Shown here: piece by piece, positions 1-11,638 of the stretch
Numbering within the stretch: the stretch's first letter is position 1
How the letters are laid out: every line of letters starts with the position of its first letter
NCBI GenBank assembly: GCA_947069175.1
Contig: CAMTDV010000019.1
Coordinates: 75,391,358-75,455,357 of the forward strand
From: Scalesia atractyloides
Lineage: Eukaryota; Streptophyta; Magnoliopsida; Asterales; Asteraceae
Direction of reading: 5' to 3'
Length of the DNA: 64,000 bases
Notes under the pieces: model-generated
What the model saw: only the letters and a program-made list of their open reading frames with translations
Told to the model about the DNA's origin: nothing
The model's database searches: none
Program-made: the position numbers and the translations under genes

Positions 1-795
1 ACATCTACAGGAACATACATAAGAAGATGGTGAGTTTAAGGAGTCTTTTTAGGTGTCATGTGTCGTAAAAAAAATAACATAAACATCAATAATGCAACTA
101 CATCCATAGGATGTCTTGGGTTTGCTCATGTTTGGGCCTCCAATGTCCCCCATACTATCACCTGCATAGTCATGTGGGCCCCCTTGACTATTGGCTTAGT
201 AGGATTCACATTGGTGTTGGCGGTTTAACACTCACATCACCCGAATGAAAACCATGAAATATGTTTGCGAGATGTATGGTCGAAGGGTGTCCAGGTGTAG
301 ACACAATGACAACTCAAAGTGGGGTTAGCTCACACGACGTTTGGTATAGCATGCTTTGGCCTAATAGGTCCTTCGTACTCTCATCGTTAGTCCCCAGGTA
401 GGCAAACTGGTCCTTTATTTTGGATTTATACGAATGCCAAGCCTAGACAGGACGTTCCGACTACCGATACTTGTACCCTTCCAGTTACTACATGCCCGTC
501 ATGAGAACTCACTTTGATGTGATTTGAAAAAATATAAAAATCGTTGCAAAAATCATGGAAATGTGTGGTGTGTGCTCTCATGGATATGATATGTTATGAG
601 GATATGATTCATGATGAGCATTGTATAGTAATATGTACTTATGAACATGCTTGCATAACATTGAATGTAACAATAAACATAAAGCATATAAACATCATGA
701 ATTTTGTATGTAACACATAAACAATTTTAAAATTCTAATCAACTATAGTATAGGCTCTAAGGGTCTAATAACCTATCCTATATCCCTATAGTAAT
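1..795 (-). other. Untranslated leader of gag-only LTR element 1
   Basis: This is the non-coding leader between the primer site and gag of a minus-strand element that continues beyond the left edge. It is recognisably the same sequence as 36476-37249, the leader of the complete element: for example the CCATAGGATGTCTTGGG block and the AGGCAAACTGGTCC block occur in both. By that comparison the gag start codon falls at complement(2..4), so essentially all of this copy's gag lies outside the window. Confidence 0.75.
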
Positions 796-808
796 GGCTC
801 TGATACCA
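796..808 (-). other. Primer binding site (initiator tRNA-Met type)
   Basis: GGCTCTGATACCA on the plus strand reads TGGTATCAGAGCC on the minus strand, the classic plant site complementary to the 3' end of initiator tRNA-Met. It lies three bases from the LTR edge, as expected for a 5' LTR on the minus strand. Confidence 0.85.
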
Positions 809-1909
809 ATCTGTCACACCCCGACCCGCAGCGGAATAAGAGTCGGGGCATAATTGGGTTATCACCAAAGCTCATGATGTTTACTAAATTGTTTCATATT
901 TATTAAATTCAAATTACAACTTCAATATTTCAAACAAGTCCATACAATTACAAGGAAAAAGTAACTAAATAAACAATCCAAAGCCTAAACTGATTTATTC
1001 TTCTAGGCCGTCCTATATGTTTCTTGCTGCAACTGGATCACCTGTATCATGTGTAAAAATGGGGGGTTTTGGGTCAACAAAAGTTGGCGAGTGAACCTTG
1101 TTAGAAAACATTTATTATTGATTTCTTGTTGTATTTAATATGGAAAAATTGTGCAATAATCATATGTGAGCAAACGTAAATAAACATACAATAACAAACC
1201 ACCTTGCATGAGTATATGACATGAATGATAATGTATATATTGGCAACGTCACGTTCCGCTCATAGGTAATGGGGATCGGACGGCCTATGATGATGTATGT
1301 GCGATCATGGCTCAATCAAACGGAGCCGATCGTATGTTGGCAACGCCACGTTCCGCTCATAGGTAATGGGGAACGGTTCCGCTCATAGGTAATGGGGAAC
1401 AGACGAGCCTATGATGATGTATGTACTGAAAATGATAAATTTAATCTAAACATTAACCACACAAACAATTGATACATATTGGATACACGTTTGATCATGG
1501 ATATGATGGATGCACAAGTGTTAAATTGTAATAAATAGTAAATGACACATGATGCACCCCAAAATGTGATTAAAACGGGGAATAGAGATTCACTCACATT
1601 GGGTGCGTTCGTTTGATGATGTTGAATGCGCACGAGTTTAGAGGGTTGATCGACGAGGAATAACTAACCTAAATAATAACGAAAAGGTACGGTAAATAAG
1701 TGGATTTTATTAACAATTTTAATAGGGTTTTTAGATTTATTTTTGTGAGTTTAAGGTCATTTTCTAACTTTAAAAATATTATTTTTAAGTATTTTTAATT
1801 GATTTTTAAATTAAATAAATAAATAAAAATATAAAAAAATGTTGACTTTTTGGGTTGATCGTTGACCGTTGACTTTGACTGTTGACCGGTTCGGACTTTG
1901 TCTTTGTTT

Positions 1910-1985
1910 GCGCTGAGTGAGGTTCGAACTTGTGACCTCCCGTACGCGATCACGCAGCTCTACCAACTGAGCTACGTGTCTAACC
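1910..1985 (-). tRNA. tRNA-like module D of LTR copy 1
   Basis: The D-arm TAGCTCAGTTGGTAGAGC gives a perfect A-box, and AGTTCGAACC gives a near-consensus B-box. The 5' and 3' ends do not pair as an acceptor stem, so this is tRNA-derived and not a credible functional tRNA gene. Confidence 0.55.
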
Positions 1986-2080
1986 CGAAATATTCTATGT
2001 TTTAATTATATATATATATACTAATTAAATGTTTAATTTATTCGGTTTATATTAAAAGAATTTAAATGGTTGAACCGGTT

Positions 2081-2150
2081 TGCAGGGAGCCGGATCGAAC
2101 TCGGGTCTTCGGTTTGTAAGCGCACAGCCCAACCAGTTGGGCTGTGTGAC
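2081..2150 (-). tRNA. tRNA-like module C of LTR copy 1
   Basis: The D-arm is replaced by a long palindrome with arms CACAGCCCAA and TTGGGCTGTG around CTGG. It is followed by a T-arm-like GAGTTCGATCC. This is the CCC/GGG version of the palindrome. Confidence 0.5.
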
Positions 2151-2249
2151 TTATTTGTTAAACTTACAGTTTTTATTAATCTTAAAAACATCCTGGGTCC
2201 TACTCTGATTCAGTAACAAAAAAATTGGTTTTAATTCGGAAAGCCGGTG

Positions 2250-2323
2250 CGTTTGTAAGATTCGAACTCGTGACGTGCGCTATGTGTTTGCACACAGTCC
2301 ACCGCTGGACTGTGTGTCTAACC
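2250..2323 (-). tRNA. tRNA-like module B of LTR copy 1
   Basis: Palindrome arms CACACAGTCCA and TGGACTGTGTG flank GCGG, followed by a GAGTTCGAATC T-arm-like box about 30 bases on. This is the GTCC/GGAC version of the palindrome. Confidence 0.5.
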
Positions 2324-2992
2324 CGGTTTAATATTCAATTTATATAATACTTATACACAACGTCGACTTCGTCTTCTTCGTTCAAAGACACAGAACAACG
2401 ATTATTCGACTGTTCTTGTTTAATTCGATTAACGGACATATAAATGATTAAATGAAATGGATAAAGAAGGTTTCGGAAATGAATGTACCGGAAAGATGAT
2501 TTTTTCAGAACTCCTGCAAAGGTCGTCGGCTCTGTTTATGAATTCCGTTGAAGGATTTAAGTTAGTGTAAGTCTAACAATGGATAGAAGATGAAAGAATT
2601 GAGAAATTTACCGATTCGATAAATGTCACGGTTTTCCGGCGAAAGTCCGGCGATATCAGAAAATGTTTCCGACGAACAGAAATTAGAGCGAAAGTGAAAT
2701 TGAAGGTTCTGCGAGTGTTTCCAAGTTATGAGACGATGAAATTGTCAGTGTAAAACAGGAGAAATATGATTTCGGTTTTCAACTCCCAAAATCATATGAA
2801 TCGAGACTATTGATGACCGAATTGATTAAGAACGTGGGCAGCAATTGATTTATCGGTTATAATCAGTAATTAGCGATCACTCAACAGTCTGGTTAGTTGA
2901 AAGCCGATGAGCGGTTTCAGTTTTGGCGCAAACAGATGAGTTCAAGGGTAGAAGTTAAGTTTTATTTGTTTCATTGATTACACATAAGAACC

Positions 2993-3062
2993 AAGTGGCG
3001 GAGTGGTTTAGTTGTGTGCTGGTTGTGTCTTCCGGCTGACCCGGGTTCGAAACCCGGCAGCC
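2993..3062 (+). tRNA. tRNA-like module A of LTR copy 1 (antisense to LTR)
   Basis: TGGCGGAGTGG fits the A-box and resembles Ser/Leu tRNA D-arms. CCGGGTTCGAAACCCGG forms a perfect 5-bp T-stem with a 7-base loop and an exact B-box. The acceptor stem is not obvious. Confidence 0.55.
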
Positions 3063-3564
3063 TATTTTCTTTTTTATTTACTTTATTTTTACTTTTTAAC
3101 AATTTTAGTTTCCATAATCTAAAATGTTTATTAATTATGTATTGTTTAAAATTAAAATGAGCATTAAATAAGCAACGAAAATTTGAAACTAACTATTCGA
3201 TTAATAAACGAAGCGGGTTTTGAAAACCCGTTTTTCGACGGATGTTACATGCCTGTTATGTATTCATGTGCTAACTAATAAAACGCAATGATTATACAAA
3301 ATTAATAAAACACAATGATTATTTTTTTATCCCTATAAAAAATAAAAAAAACTAATAAAAAAGTAATTTAAAAATAAAACGCAATAAGAAAGACAAAACA
3401 ACAATGTAGTGACAAAAAAATGATTGTTATCAATGAAAATTAAAAAAGCCTTATAGATTCCTGACAAAGGGAATAAATATCATTACTACTTGTTTTATCC
3501 AATAAGGTAAACTACCTCATTACTACTACTACCTACTACTACAACCACCACATTTAATACTCAT

Positions 3565-3572
3565 TATATAAG
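3565..3572 (+). promoter_or_regulatory. TATA box of the 3638 pseudogene
   Basis: TATATAAG lies 66-73 bases upstream of an ATG in good plant context (ACAAATGGCT). The A/C-rich leader in between looks like a normal plant 5' UTR. Confidence 0.5.
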
Positions 3573-3637
3573 AACCAGAAACCCTAAATTATATTCCCAG
3601 CCTTCACATACAAAAAACCCCCAACACAAACACACAA

Positions 3638-3937
3638 ATGGCTAATCAAGAATTGTCAGTTTGGTGGTTTCAAAGAGGAAATTTCATACTACAATATCTT
3701 GATGGCCACAAAATAAGATATCATTCCATAGCATCAGTACTAGAAAACTGCAACGAAAATGTATTGAGAAAAATGAATGAGCTAGGAATACCACCAGCAT
3801 GATACAAAGAAGAAACAAAACAACTATTCAAAATTCTGAACAAAAGGTATGGAAATCCAAATGAAATGGTGATTGAAGATCAAAAAGTTACATCTTGGGA
3901 GTTCATTGATGACAGTTTCAAGGTTGCAGTAACTTAG
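3638..3937 (+). pseudogene. Small interrupted gene of unknown identity
   Basis: An ATG at 3638 opens a frame with ordinary-looking composition (rich in Asn, Glu and Lys, with aromatic clusters such as VWWFQRGNF). The frame meets TGA at codon 55 (3800-3802), then continues in the same frame with similar composition to TAG at 3935-3937 (codon 100). A TATA box and a short leader precede it. I do not recognise the family and see no signal peptide or membrane segment. It sits about 390 bp beyond the end of an LTR and is followed by a probable LTR relic, so the original 3' end may be cut off. A chance frame is possible, but the combination of TATA, leader, start context and sustained frame argues for a decayed gene. 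Confidence 0.45.
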
Positions 3938-5002
3938 GATGATGGAAAAGTTGACAAGCGGATCGAAATACATACAAAAAGATAACAGACTATAAACAGG
4001 CAATTCCCTAAGGTCGCAACTCCTTGGTTATTCGCCCCGCAGCTCCCGGCCTATTCCGTACTTGCAACCTGTAACTTAAGCTTTTGAAAATACGTCAGTT
4101 TACACTGGTAAATACGCTCAACCGACTCATTTGGAAAACCTTTTCGAAAATGGTTTTTGGCGCACATAGTGCATTTCTTAGATAACTTGGGATAGTACAA
4201 AAGACCTTATATACATATTTACATGCTGGCTTTTACATATGAGGCCCGATACAAAAACCGAGACATGATCGACTGACACACGACTCTGAACTTTCACACA
4301 GAAAGCAGGATAACAATTACCCAGTGTATACCTACACGCCATGCTATATTGTCGTTGCCACTACCAATTTAGTGAGCCAAGGATATCCCGGACACGGTCA
4401 AGCCCACCCTCAATGTTTTAATTTCAGTCAAAACAGATCAAAACCGGGTTATGTAAGATTTCAGTTAATTATCACAAATGGATAAAACATTATCCCATAC
4501 CCGACCAAGCGGTAGTAGTCTACCGTATCCCAAGCCCGTATAGGGAAAATAAGTTAAGAGTATTTACCTGAATTGAAGTTCGCAAGTAATCCAAATTCAG
4601 CCGTATTCCAAAGCAAGTACAGGAGCAATCTACCAGGAGGCGTTCAGTCTGGAGTGATGATAATTAATAACCAATATTAGAATGCTAACGGGTCCTTCGT
4701 TAAGTCCTAGACTTGGACCGGTTAGTCTTACGCTAAACTCTGATACGATACGACACGCTAGATTAAGCGGTGACCGGAATAGAATGTTGATTGGACCCGA
4801 AAAGTACATAGACTTGTATAATGTGGGAAAACCAATAACATTCTGGATTTTGATAAGGAATGGACAAAGTTAAACCCGTTTTGGTTAAAATACGTAAACT
4901 AGTTACGTATGCTTAACCGAATGCGTATAAGCGAAACCGGTAACCGCAAGAGTCGTATATATAAGTTCCATAATGAAATATGTTTAAAATATGTTATAAA
5001 AT

Positions 5003-5720
5003 CAGTAGCTTTGCAAAAGATAGGCTCGAAGTGTGTTTAAATCCGTTTTATGCCTTATAAGGGTATTTTAGTCATTTTTAGGCTTATAGAAGATGTTTAA
5101 AGTGAATATGATGTTATGACCTTAAACATTCAGTAAAAACATATATTTTATCATGTTATAACAGTAGGTTATCAAATATATGCGTGTTTGATGATTTTGA
5201 AACATACTATGTCTCGTAGGGGTATTTTAGTCATTTCACACATAGCTTTGAAGCCAAATTTGGGATTCCGAGTTCGGGACTTGTGCTTACTGTTTTTATG
5301 ATGAAAATAAATTTATAAATCAGTAGGTAACAAGTCTCGGTTCATAATTATGGTTTTAAACCATACTTATGCACCGAAAGGCGTAAATGTCGCTAAAATG
5401 TTGTTAAATCGGTATTTAATATAAACTGAAGTTAGAACCTGTTTAAAATGGCCAAAATATTTCATTTAACTTATAACATCAGTAAGTCAAGGTTTTGATT
5501 GTAAAAAGTTTGATTCTTGCTATTTTTCCGTAAAAAAGGTAGTTTAGTCGTTTAGCGGCGATTAGCGATTCTTAAGTATGCATTCAGGTCATAAACCGAA
5601 CAAGCATCCCAAATGGTCCTGCTTATCATAACATATCAGTAAGTATACCATCCATATGCTTATATGCGCTAGAAAACTCATTTTGCGCAAAAAGGCCCTA
5701 TTTGCAAAATTTTAAGGATT
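5003..5720. repeat. Degenerate tandem repeat with ~159-bp period
   Basis: The motif ATAA(n)CAGTAG or CAGTAAG occurs with CAGTA beginning at 5003, 5162, 5321, 5480 and 5637, spacings of 159, 159, 159 and 157. Weaker matches share phase, for example GGGTATTTTAGTCATTT about 60 bases into units 1 and 2, with a related TAGTTTAGTCGTTTAG in unit 4. Units are strongly diverged and only the boundary motif is obvious by eye. Confidence 0.5.
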
Positions 5721-6555
5721 TTTACGGAACTTATGTAAGAACTCGGATTTATTAGGAATCGAGTCATGAAACTTTAGGAAAATGTTTTAAACGTAAACAT
5801 GATCATAAATGACCAAAACTTAGTTGCAAGAATGGCTTGAAATGGGTCAGAACTGAAAGTCAACAGAAAGTCAACTATTTGAGACTTTCGGTTACAAACC
5901 GAGCCTAGACCAAAATTTGACGAGCCGGATCTGTTGACACAAGTTCTAATACTTATTTTAAGGTTATTAATGCTTCAAAACATAATTTATAACTCTGGAT
6001 CATTAGATATGGATTTTACAAAAATTATTCAGTTTGACTTTTATTGACTTTTCGTTTGACTCGTCGATTGGTCTTGAATCCGTGAAAATCTGAAGATACC
6101 CTCTTGGAGGTTTATTACCTCCGTCATTATGAGCACGTAGGACCTTTCATTACGCACAATGGCAGAGTATACACGGATTTATAACAAAGTCAAGCCGTTT
6201 TTACGACGAGATTGGTTTGGAGCAAATATCTATAAAAATTCGTCAAGCATGAGTTTGAACACTTACATTAGGTTCAATATGAGTGCTAGGAACGATTTAG
6301 AAGACTCGGAAATGGTCAGGAGCTTCACAAGCATGAACTTTGATGAACTTGGTGATGAAAGTGTGAAGAACTCCCAATATTTATAAATAAAATGACTAAG
6401 GCATGTTCTCAGATGGATACCAGGTGTCTAGAACTGTTGTAGGATGAGTACATGTGTTAGGGGACGTGTTTAGAGCTGCTTAAGGGTGGCAAACTCGTGA
6501 AAATGTGCAGAACATGCAAGCTGCCATGTTTTGGCAATTTTTCTGTTGCTGGCAC

Positions 6556-6605
6556 CTTCTCGCGGGGCGCGAGAAGTTTAGTCCAAGCCAGTCGCGGCCC
6601 GCGAC
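6556..6605. repeat. Two adjacent GC-rich hairpins
   Basis: Arms CTTCTCGC and GCGAGAAG flank GGGGC (6556-6576). Arms GTCGCG and CGCGAC flank GCC (6591-6605). Both stand out as GC-rich islands in AT-rich surroundings, within the probable LTR relic. Confidence 0.6.
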
Positions 6606-6812
6606 CGGGCTACGGGTCAGCCAGCCAAGTTTTCAACTTGGCAAATTTAGTCCCTGTACTCTTTTAGCTCATATAACTTTCATTTCTGGCACATCAGGGA
6701 TAAGATAAGCGATTTAACGATTTTAGGTCCCTCCTGGTTTGACATACGTCATATTTATGATTCCCGGGACACGTGTAAGATAATTATAGGACGTAAAACA
6801 CGTAGTGTTACA

Positions 6813-9539
6813 AAGCATCACCTATGTAAATGACCACCCTCATCAACTCCACCACCGGCAACACCTTCAATATTGTGCATAGATCTTCTGACTATCTATG
6901 CAACATGATGATATGAAGATTTAAGATACAAAATGTCAAAATATGATAGAACCTCATAATGATGATTTTTTTAAATCAACCTATATACTGTATACCAACT
7001 AAAAAATCAAAACTTATAAACCTATATTACCTGTAAAATGGAACCTGAACGGTCAGATTCTTCATTGATCAGGTGAAATTTTCACTAATCTCCTTGAATG
7101 GCCTTCATATTCTTGAATCGCTACGGAGAGAAAGCTGGATGGGGCGACGAAGAAGATGCAAAACCCTAAGAATCAATTACCGGTATCGGTCGAAACCAAA
7201 ATCGGTCACAACCATTACAAGACCACCAATGAGCAAACCCTAAAGCAGCCCTTGTCGTTGTCGTCGTTTCACTTCAGGCCACGACCACCGTCACCATCTT
7301 CCTCTCAGGCGATGAAACAAACAAAATTTTAGAAAAAAATTGAGCTGACGAAATGATTATAGAGTATAAAATCGATATCGACTACATAATCCACATACCT
7401 AGAAGTGGATCGTTTTGAATTTGGAATCCGACGAATGAAGAAGAACGTGGGAGCTTTTAGGGTTTATGATGTATGCGTCTATTTGTTTATTGGATGGGTA
7501 TAAGAAGTTGGATATCCATCGATGAAAATAAGGACTCGAATGTTTGAGCGCCAAAACAAAAATGAGAAGCAATATCAAGCTGACACGTCAACCCAAATCT
7601 TCATGTTTATTATATATAATAGATACTGAGTTTTTTGCTAAAATAGTGCTAAATTTGAAATCATGATCACAACTAATGCTGCTTTCAAGAATTTTTCATA
7701 AATGGTGCTAGCGCCATTAACAATGGCGAATTTAAAGAGACTATAGGCTTTGTGTGGCTAGGTGTCAGGAATAATCAGATTCCAATCAGACCCAATCTTT
7801 CGCAAATTAAAAATCGCCATTGAAAACAACACTCAGCAAAAAAACTCATTAATACCCTCATGAATCATGATAATATAGGTTTCAATACATCTTTCAACAC
7901 TATGGATACCCCTTTGCTCATGCGTCATGTGCGCACGTAGTCAATGAATGCCTTATGCTTTGTTTGTTTTCGGTGTTGGTTTTCATTATAGCATCTATTG
8001 AGATAGTGTGTGAGAGTCGTTCTAGATTGTGTTGGTGGTGTGCCACTTTTCATTGTTTGATGATTATATCTTTCTTTTTTTTTTACTTCATAAAAGTCTT
8101 GCCGTAAAAAAAATAATTTGATAAACTTGTTGGTGTTAATGAAGTCGTATAAAAAGGTCAAAAATTATACACACATGAAATCAGCATTTGAAATAGTTAA
8201 CAAATAATATATGTATAGATAGTTCTACACTTCAACTTGGCCACCATCATCTCGTGTTGTCATTCTCATCTCGATTCTTTTAACCCACAAAATTCCAATA
8301 AACAACTCACACTATCGTTCATGATGTTAAGAGAATGATTTGATTAATAATATCTTCTTATCTCAAGCGGCCAAGCCATCACCTCCATAGATAAATCTTG
8401 AATATAATTGTGGTAGTTATGCATTGAAAAGTTTGTAATATAGGACATTGAGTAACAATTATAATAAAAATTATATAAATAAATATAAAAAATGTAAAGA
8501 TATTCTCTTTATATAATTTTAGGAAATTGTAGTAAATATGTACCGTGTACAACTCCTAACGAATATAACGTATCATACAACATATGTAATTAAATTTATT
8601 TAAACTATGGTCTTCAACAAGAGCTTTAACCGCGTCTTCTTGTATAGTTCGTTGTTTTTTTAGTCCGTCATATAGGCTTTAACGAGGTCTTGAACCACGT
8701 CATCCTGTATAATAATTTCCTACAAAAAGAACAAACAAATGTTGACGGTTGTGGCTGAGGCACGTGTTCAACACGCTTCCCTTAAAACAGATTTCGCGCC
8801 TCTACTAAAGACGACACGTCTGTCTCTCAGGGTACAACAGCCGAAGCAGTATGTACTGCCGGAGAAGGCCACGCGCCCGAGGTTACGCCGGGTAAAATCA
8901 TAGTGTTAGAAATTTTGGAAACTAAGAATATAAATGCAGTTGAATCGTGTAGAGAAACTTATCTCTATTTGTTCCCAACATATGGGTCATCAAGTATTTT
9001 TTCTCCAAGGACTCTTCATGCATACATATCTCTTTTTAATATCTTTTTCATCAAAAGAGACACATAGCCTACTAGGTATGCAAGAGTCATGGGTGGTGAA
9101 AAGTTCAACATAATTAGAGACTTAATTTCCCGTAAAATCTCTAATCAATTGTCATAAAAAAAAACTCTATTCAAGAGTTGTCATCAATACCACCACATGA
9201 AAAGTTTATTATTTTAATAGAAAATTAAACAAGTGACATAAATAACTCTACTCAAGATTTGTCACTATATGTAGAATTTAATATTAATAAACTCACTAAA
9301 TTTCCATTCATCACATTTAAAAAATTTCCAACATCTAATTCGTTAAAAACGTAAGCACACATGTGCGATATATATATATATATATAAGAAAGACATCATG
9401 TCTACAATTAAATTTGGGTAATTTATATTATTATTAGTTAACTATAATGACAAAACCCATGAAGGGTAACTGTATTTTAGAAACATTGGAGAAAAAAGAT
9501 GGTGGTTTTTTTATATGTTTTCCCAATTGCATATTTAAC
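6813..9539. other. Intergenic, no gene seen
   Basis: AT-rich sequence without a sustained coding frame. Around 7610-7626 the minus strand reads TCTATTATATATAATAAAC, which resembles a plant Helitron 5' end, but I found no matching CTRR terminus. A short (AT)n run lies near 9369-9386. Confidence 0.4.
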
Positions 9540-10140
9540 TGGCACTTCCCTATTGATTCGGTACATTACGATTTTACCTCTAGTTTAAAATTATGAATTT
9601 GGTTTATGTTAAAAGTTACGGTTTTGCCCCTAGTTAAAAATTATAGTATTGTCATCGCTTAAGGTTTTGGCAAATTACGCTTTTACCCCAGCCCAAAATT
9701 ACAATTTTGCCCCAGTTAAGAATTACAGTATTGCTATGGTTTTAGTTTTTTTAAAAGTTGTGTGGGGGAATAGTGTCATGCAGCTGGATGACACTCCCCC
9801 TTTGGCCCAAGTATATTACGATTTTACCCCAGTTCAAAAACACGAATTTTCTCATAGTTCAAAATTATAGTATTGCCATCGTGTTATCTTTTGACAAATT
9901 ATGATTTTACCCCAGTTAAAGATTACAATTTTGCCCTCAGATCAAAATTACATTATTGCCATCGTTTTTGTTGTTTTAGCAAACTATAGAAGTGTTTTGT
10001 TTTAATTAGTTAACTCGATTTTTTATTCGTGTCAAGGAGCTGCTTAACTCTCACCCACTAGTCCTGACAAATTACAGCTTTTTCCCGAACTCAAAATTAT
10101 GATCTTGCCATCGTTTAATTGGTTGAGATATATTCGGCCT
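9540..10140. repeat. Degenerate tandem repeat (ATTACGATTTTACCCC type)
   Basis: Units of roughly 80-140 bp repeat the phrases AAATTACGATTTTACCCC, AAAATTACAATTTTGCCC and TACAGTATTGCCATCG. They start near 9566, 9672, 9811, 9894 and 10066. The repeat lies immediately upstream of a Helitron-type 3' terminus and may be part of that element. Confidence 0.6.
9764..9800. repeat. Strong imperfect hairpin inside the repeat block
   Basis: Arms GGGGG-AGTGTCAT and ATGACACT-CCCCC pair over 13 bp with a two-base bulge (AT or AA) and the loop GCAGCTGG. It interrupts the regular repeat pattern. Confidence 0.6.
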
Positions 10141-10142
10141 AT

Positions 10143-10173
10143 CGCCCCGCAACGCAAACGGGGCATCAACTAG
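10143..10173 (+). mobile_element. Helitron-type 3' terminus
   Basis: GCCCCG and CGGGGC form a hairpin. Five bases later comes CTAG (10170-10173), then T. A short GC hairpin a few bases before CTRR, with insertion before a T, is the structural signature of Helitron 3' ends. The 5' end (TC after an A) was not located with confidence. Confidence 0.5.
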
Positions 10174-11638
10174 TTTATTATAATCGCCATTGTAGTAAAC
10201 ACATTTGTTCTACTCAATAACATAATTAATCCAAACGGCAATCGCATCATCACGAGAAACAACATAATATTGTGATTGATGCTTTAATATGAATGTATTT
10301 TTCTTTAAAATACCATATGCTTTAATATGATGTTTCAATTACCACTTCAAAATTGGTGTAAAACGTGATCAAACTCATTATAAAGATTTTTGAAACAAAT
10401 GGATCTAATCGGGTCGAAATTGAGCAATTTGAATACACTCTCAATATTTAAACACTATCAAACTGTTGAATTGCTGTTAGATAGTACTTAATAAGAAAAA
10501 TGGAATAAACCTTATATTTTCAAGCATATTTTGCTAAGGGTTCACGATTTGGGAACTTATTTTTTTAAGGACAAATTTTTTTTTTCTCCCAACAAAGTGT
10601 TATACTAGTGTGTAGTTAAATAGTGGATAGTAATTATATGAAGTTCCATATTAGTGTATTTGTCATATTTGTATTACGTACCTACAGAGTCTATTAAAAA
10701 AAGAAGGGCATAAATATACAATGAATTGCAAAACATGACGTTATGTTGAATAAAATATAACATAATATCAAGGAAAAAACACGAGTCGCAAAAAATATAC
10801 AATAACGTAAATGTAGAAAAGACGCACTACTAAATAAAAAAATACAATGATCTTAAAAAAATTCTAAAATCTACAAACTAAAAATCCAAAAGCGAAAACC
10901 TAGCTAAAATATCATATCGTAGAGTTCAATAAAACGATTAAAATGAGCTTGAATAAGGTCTACCAGAACTTGTTGTTTGATGCCACTCTTACGACTTCTT
11001 ATTTTTATGATACTTTGTATTTAATTCTAATTCAATAATACCTTTCAAAATTTGCAGTAGTGTAGAGTTATTTGGATAATTTTTTTGTAGTCTTAGGAAG
11101 TTTTCTTTATATATTTATATTTCTCGACACTGTTTCTCTCTTTGTTTTTAAAATATATATAATCCAACAAGTTTTTCATTTATCTCTCACAACGACGATC
11201 CATAGGTTTTATAATATACCATGTGTCACACACATATATTACACATAAATTTAATATCATATAGAAATTAAGAGTAACACATATGGTCCTTTTTAACTGA
11301 AATTAAGAGAACTCGTAATCCCAAAGAGTTACCATTTAACCCTTGTTCTCAAAAACAAAAAAAAAATGAAATGAGAACTAAAAAAGAAACAAATTTAATT
11401 GTGAGTTCTAGTGATCATACCCTCATAATCTGCCCAAAAAACTTATTCTCAATTTATTCTACTAGAGACTTATTATATATAGACATATCACTTCACCCTA
11501 TACAATTTTACTTGGTAAGATTAAATACTTGTGGTTCTCTTTTAACAGTTGTATTTACATATATAAACACTATCAGCACTTCCATAATTAAAGATTGACT
11601 GATAGGAATTAAATCAAGGCCTTCATCTACTTCCTGAA
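10174..11638. other. Intergenic, downstream of the MYB gene
   Basis: AT-rich with A- and T-runs and no convincing coding frame. The end nearest 11638 would carry the MYB 3' UTR. Confidence 0.4.

Larger units (their letters stand above)
812..3249 (-). repeat. LTR copy 1 (5' LTR of element 1) of the tRNA-module family
   Basis: On the minus strand this 2438-bp LTR starts TGTAACATCC and ends GGGGTGTGACA. The primer site next to its left edge identifies it as the 5' LTR. It contains tRNA-like modules A (2993-3062, plus strand) and B, C, D (minus strand). A duplicated hairpin-forming block around 1243-1402 (GTTCC...GGAAC arms) matches 46313-46500 in copy 6. The base 3' of the LTR begins TGCCT, the expected target duplication to compare with the missing end. 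Confidence 0.85.
3960..6812 (-). mobile_element. Probable LTR relic (boundary on left uncertain)
   Basis: The right edge ends TAGTGTTACA, so on the minus strand it begins TGTAACACTA, a typical Ty3/gypsy LTR start. A GC-rich paired-hairpin block (6556-6605) sits where U3 would be. The segment shares short modules of the ATCAGTAAG type with the chromovirus LTR at 48357 and 48677. I found no polypurine tract, no primer site and no convincing target duplication. The left boundary is a guess from where the pseudogene-like sequence ends. No coding capacity is evident. Confidence 0.35.

Noticed and set aside
3960..6812. Complete LTR element
   Set aside because: No primer site, polypurine tract, coding domain or target duplication found, so only a probable relic is claimed.
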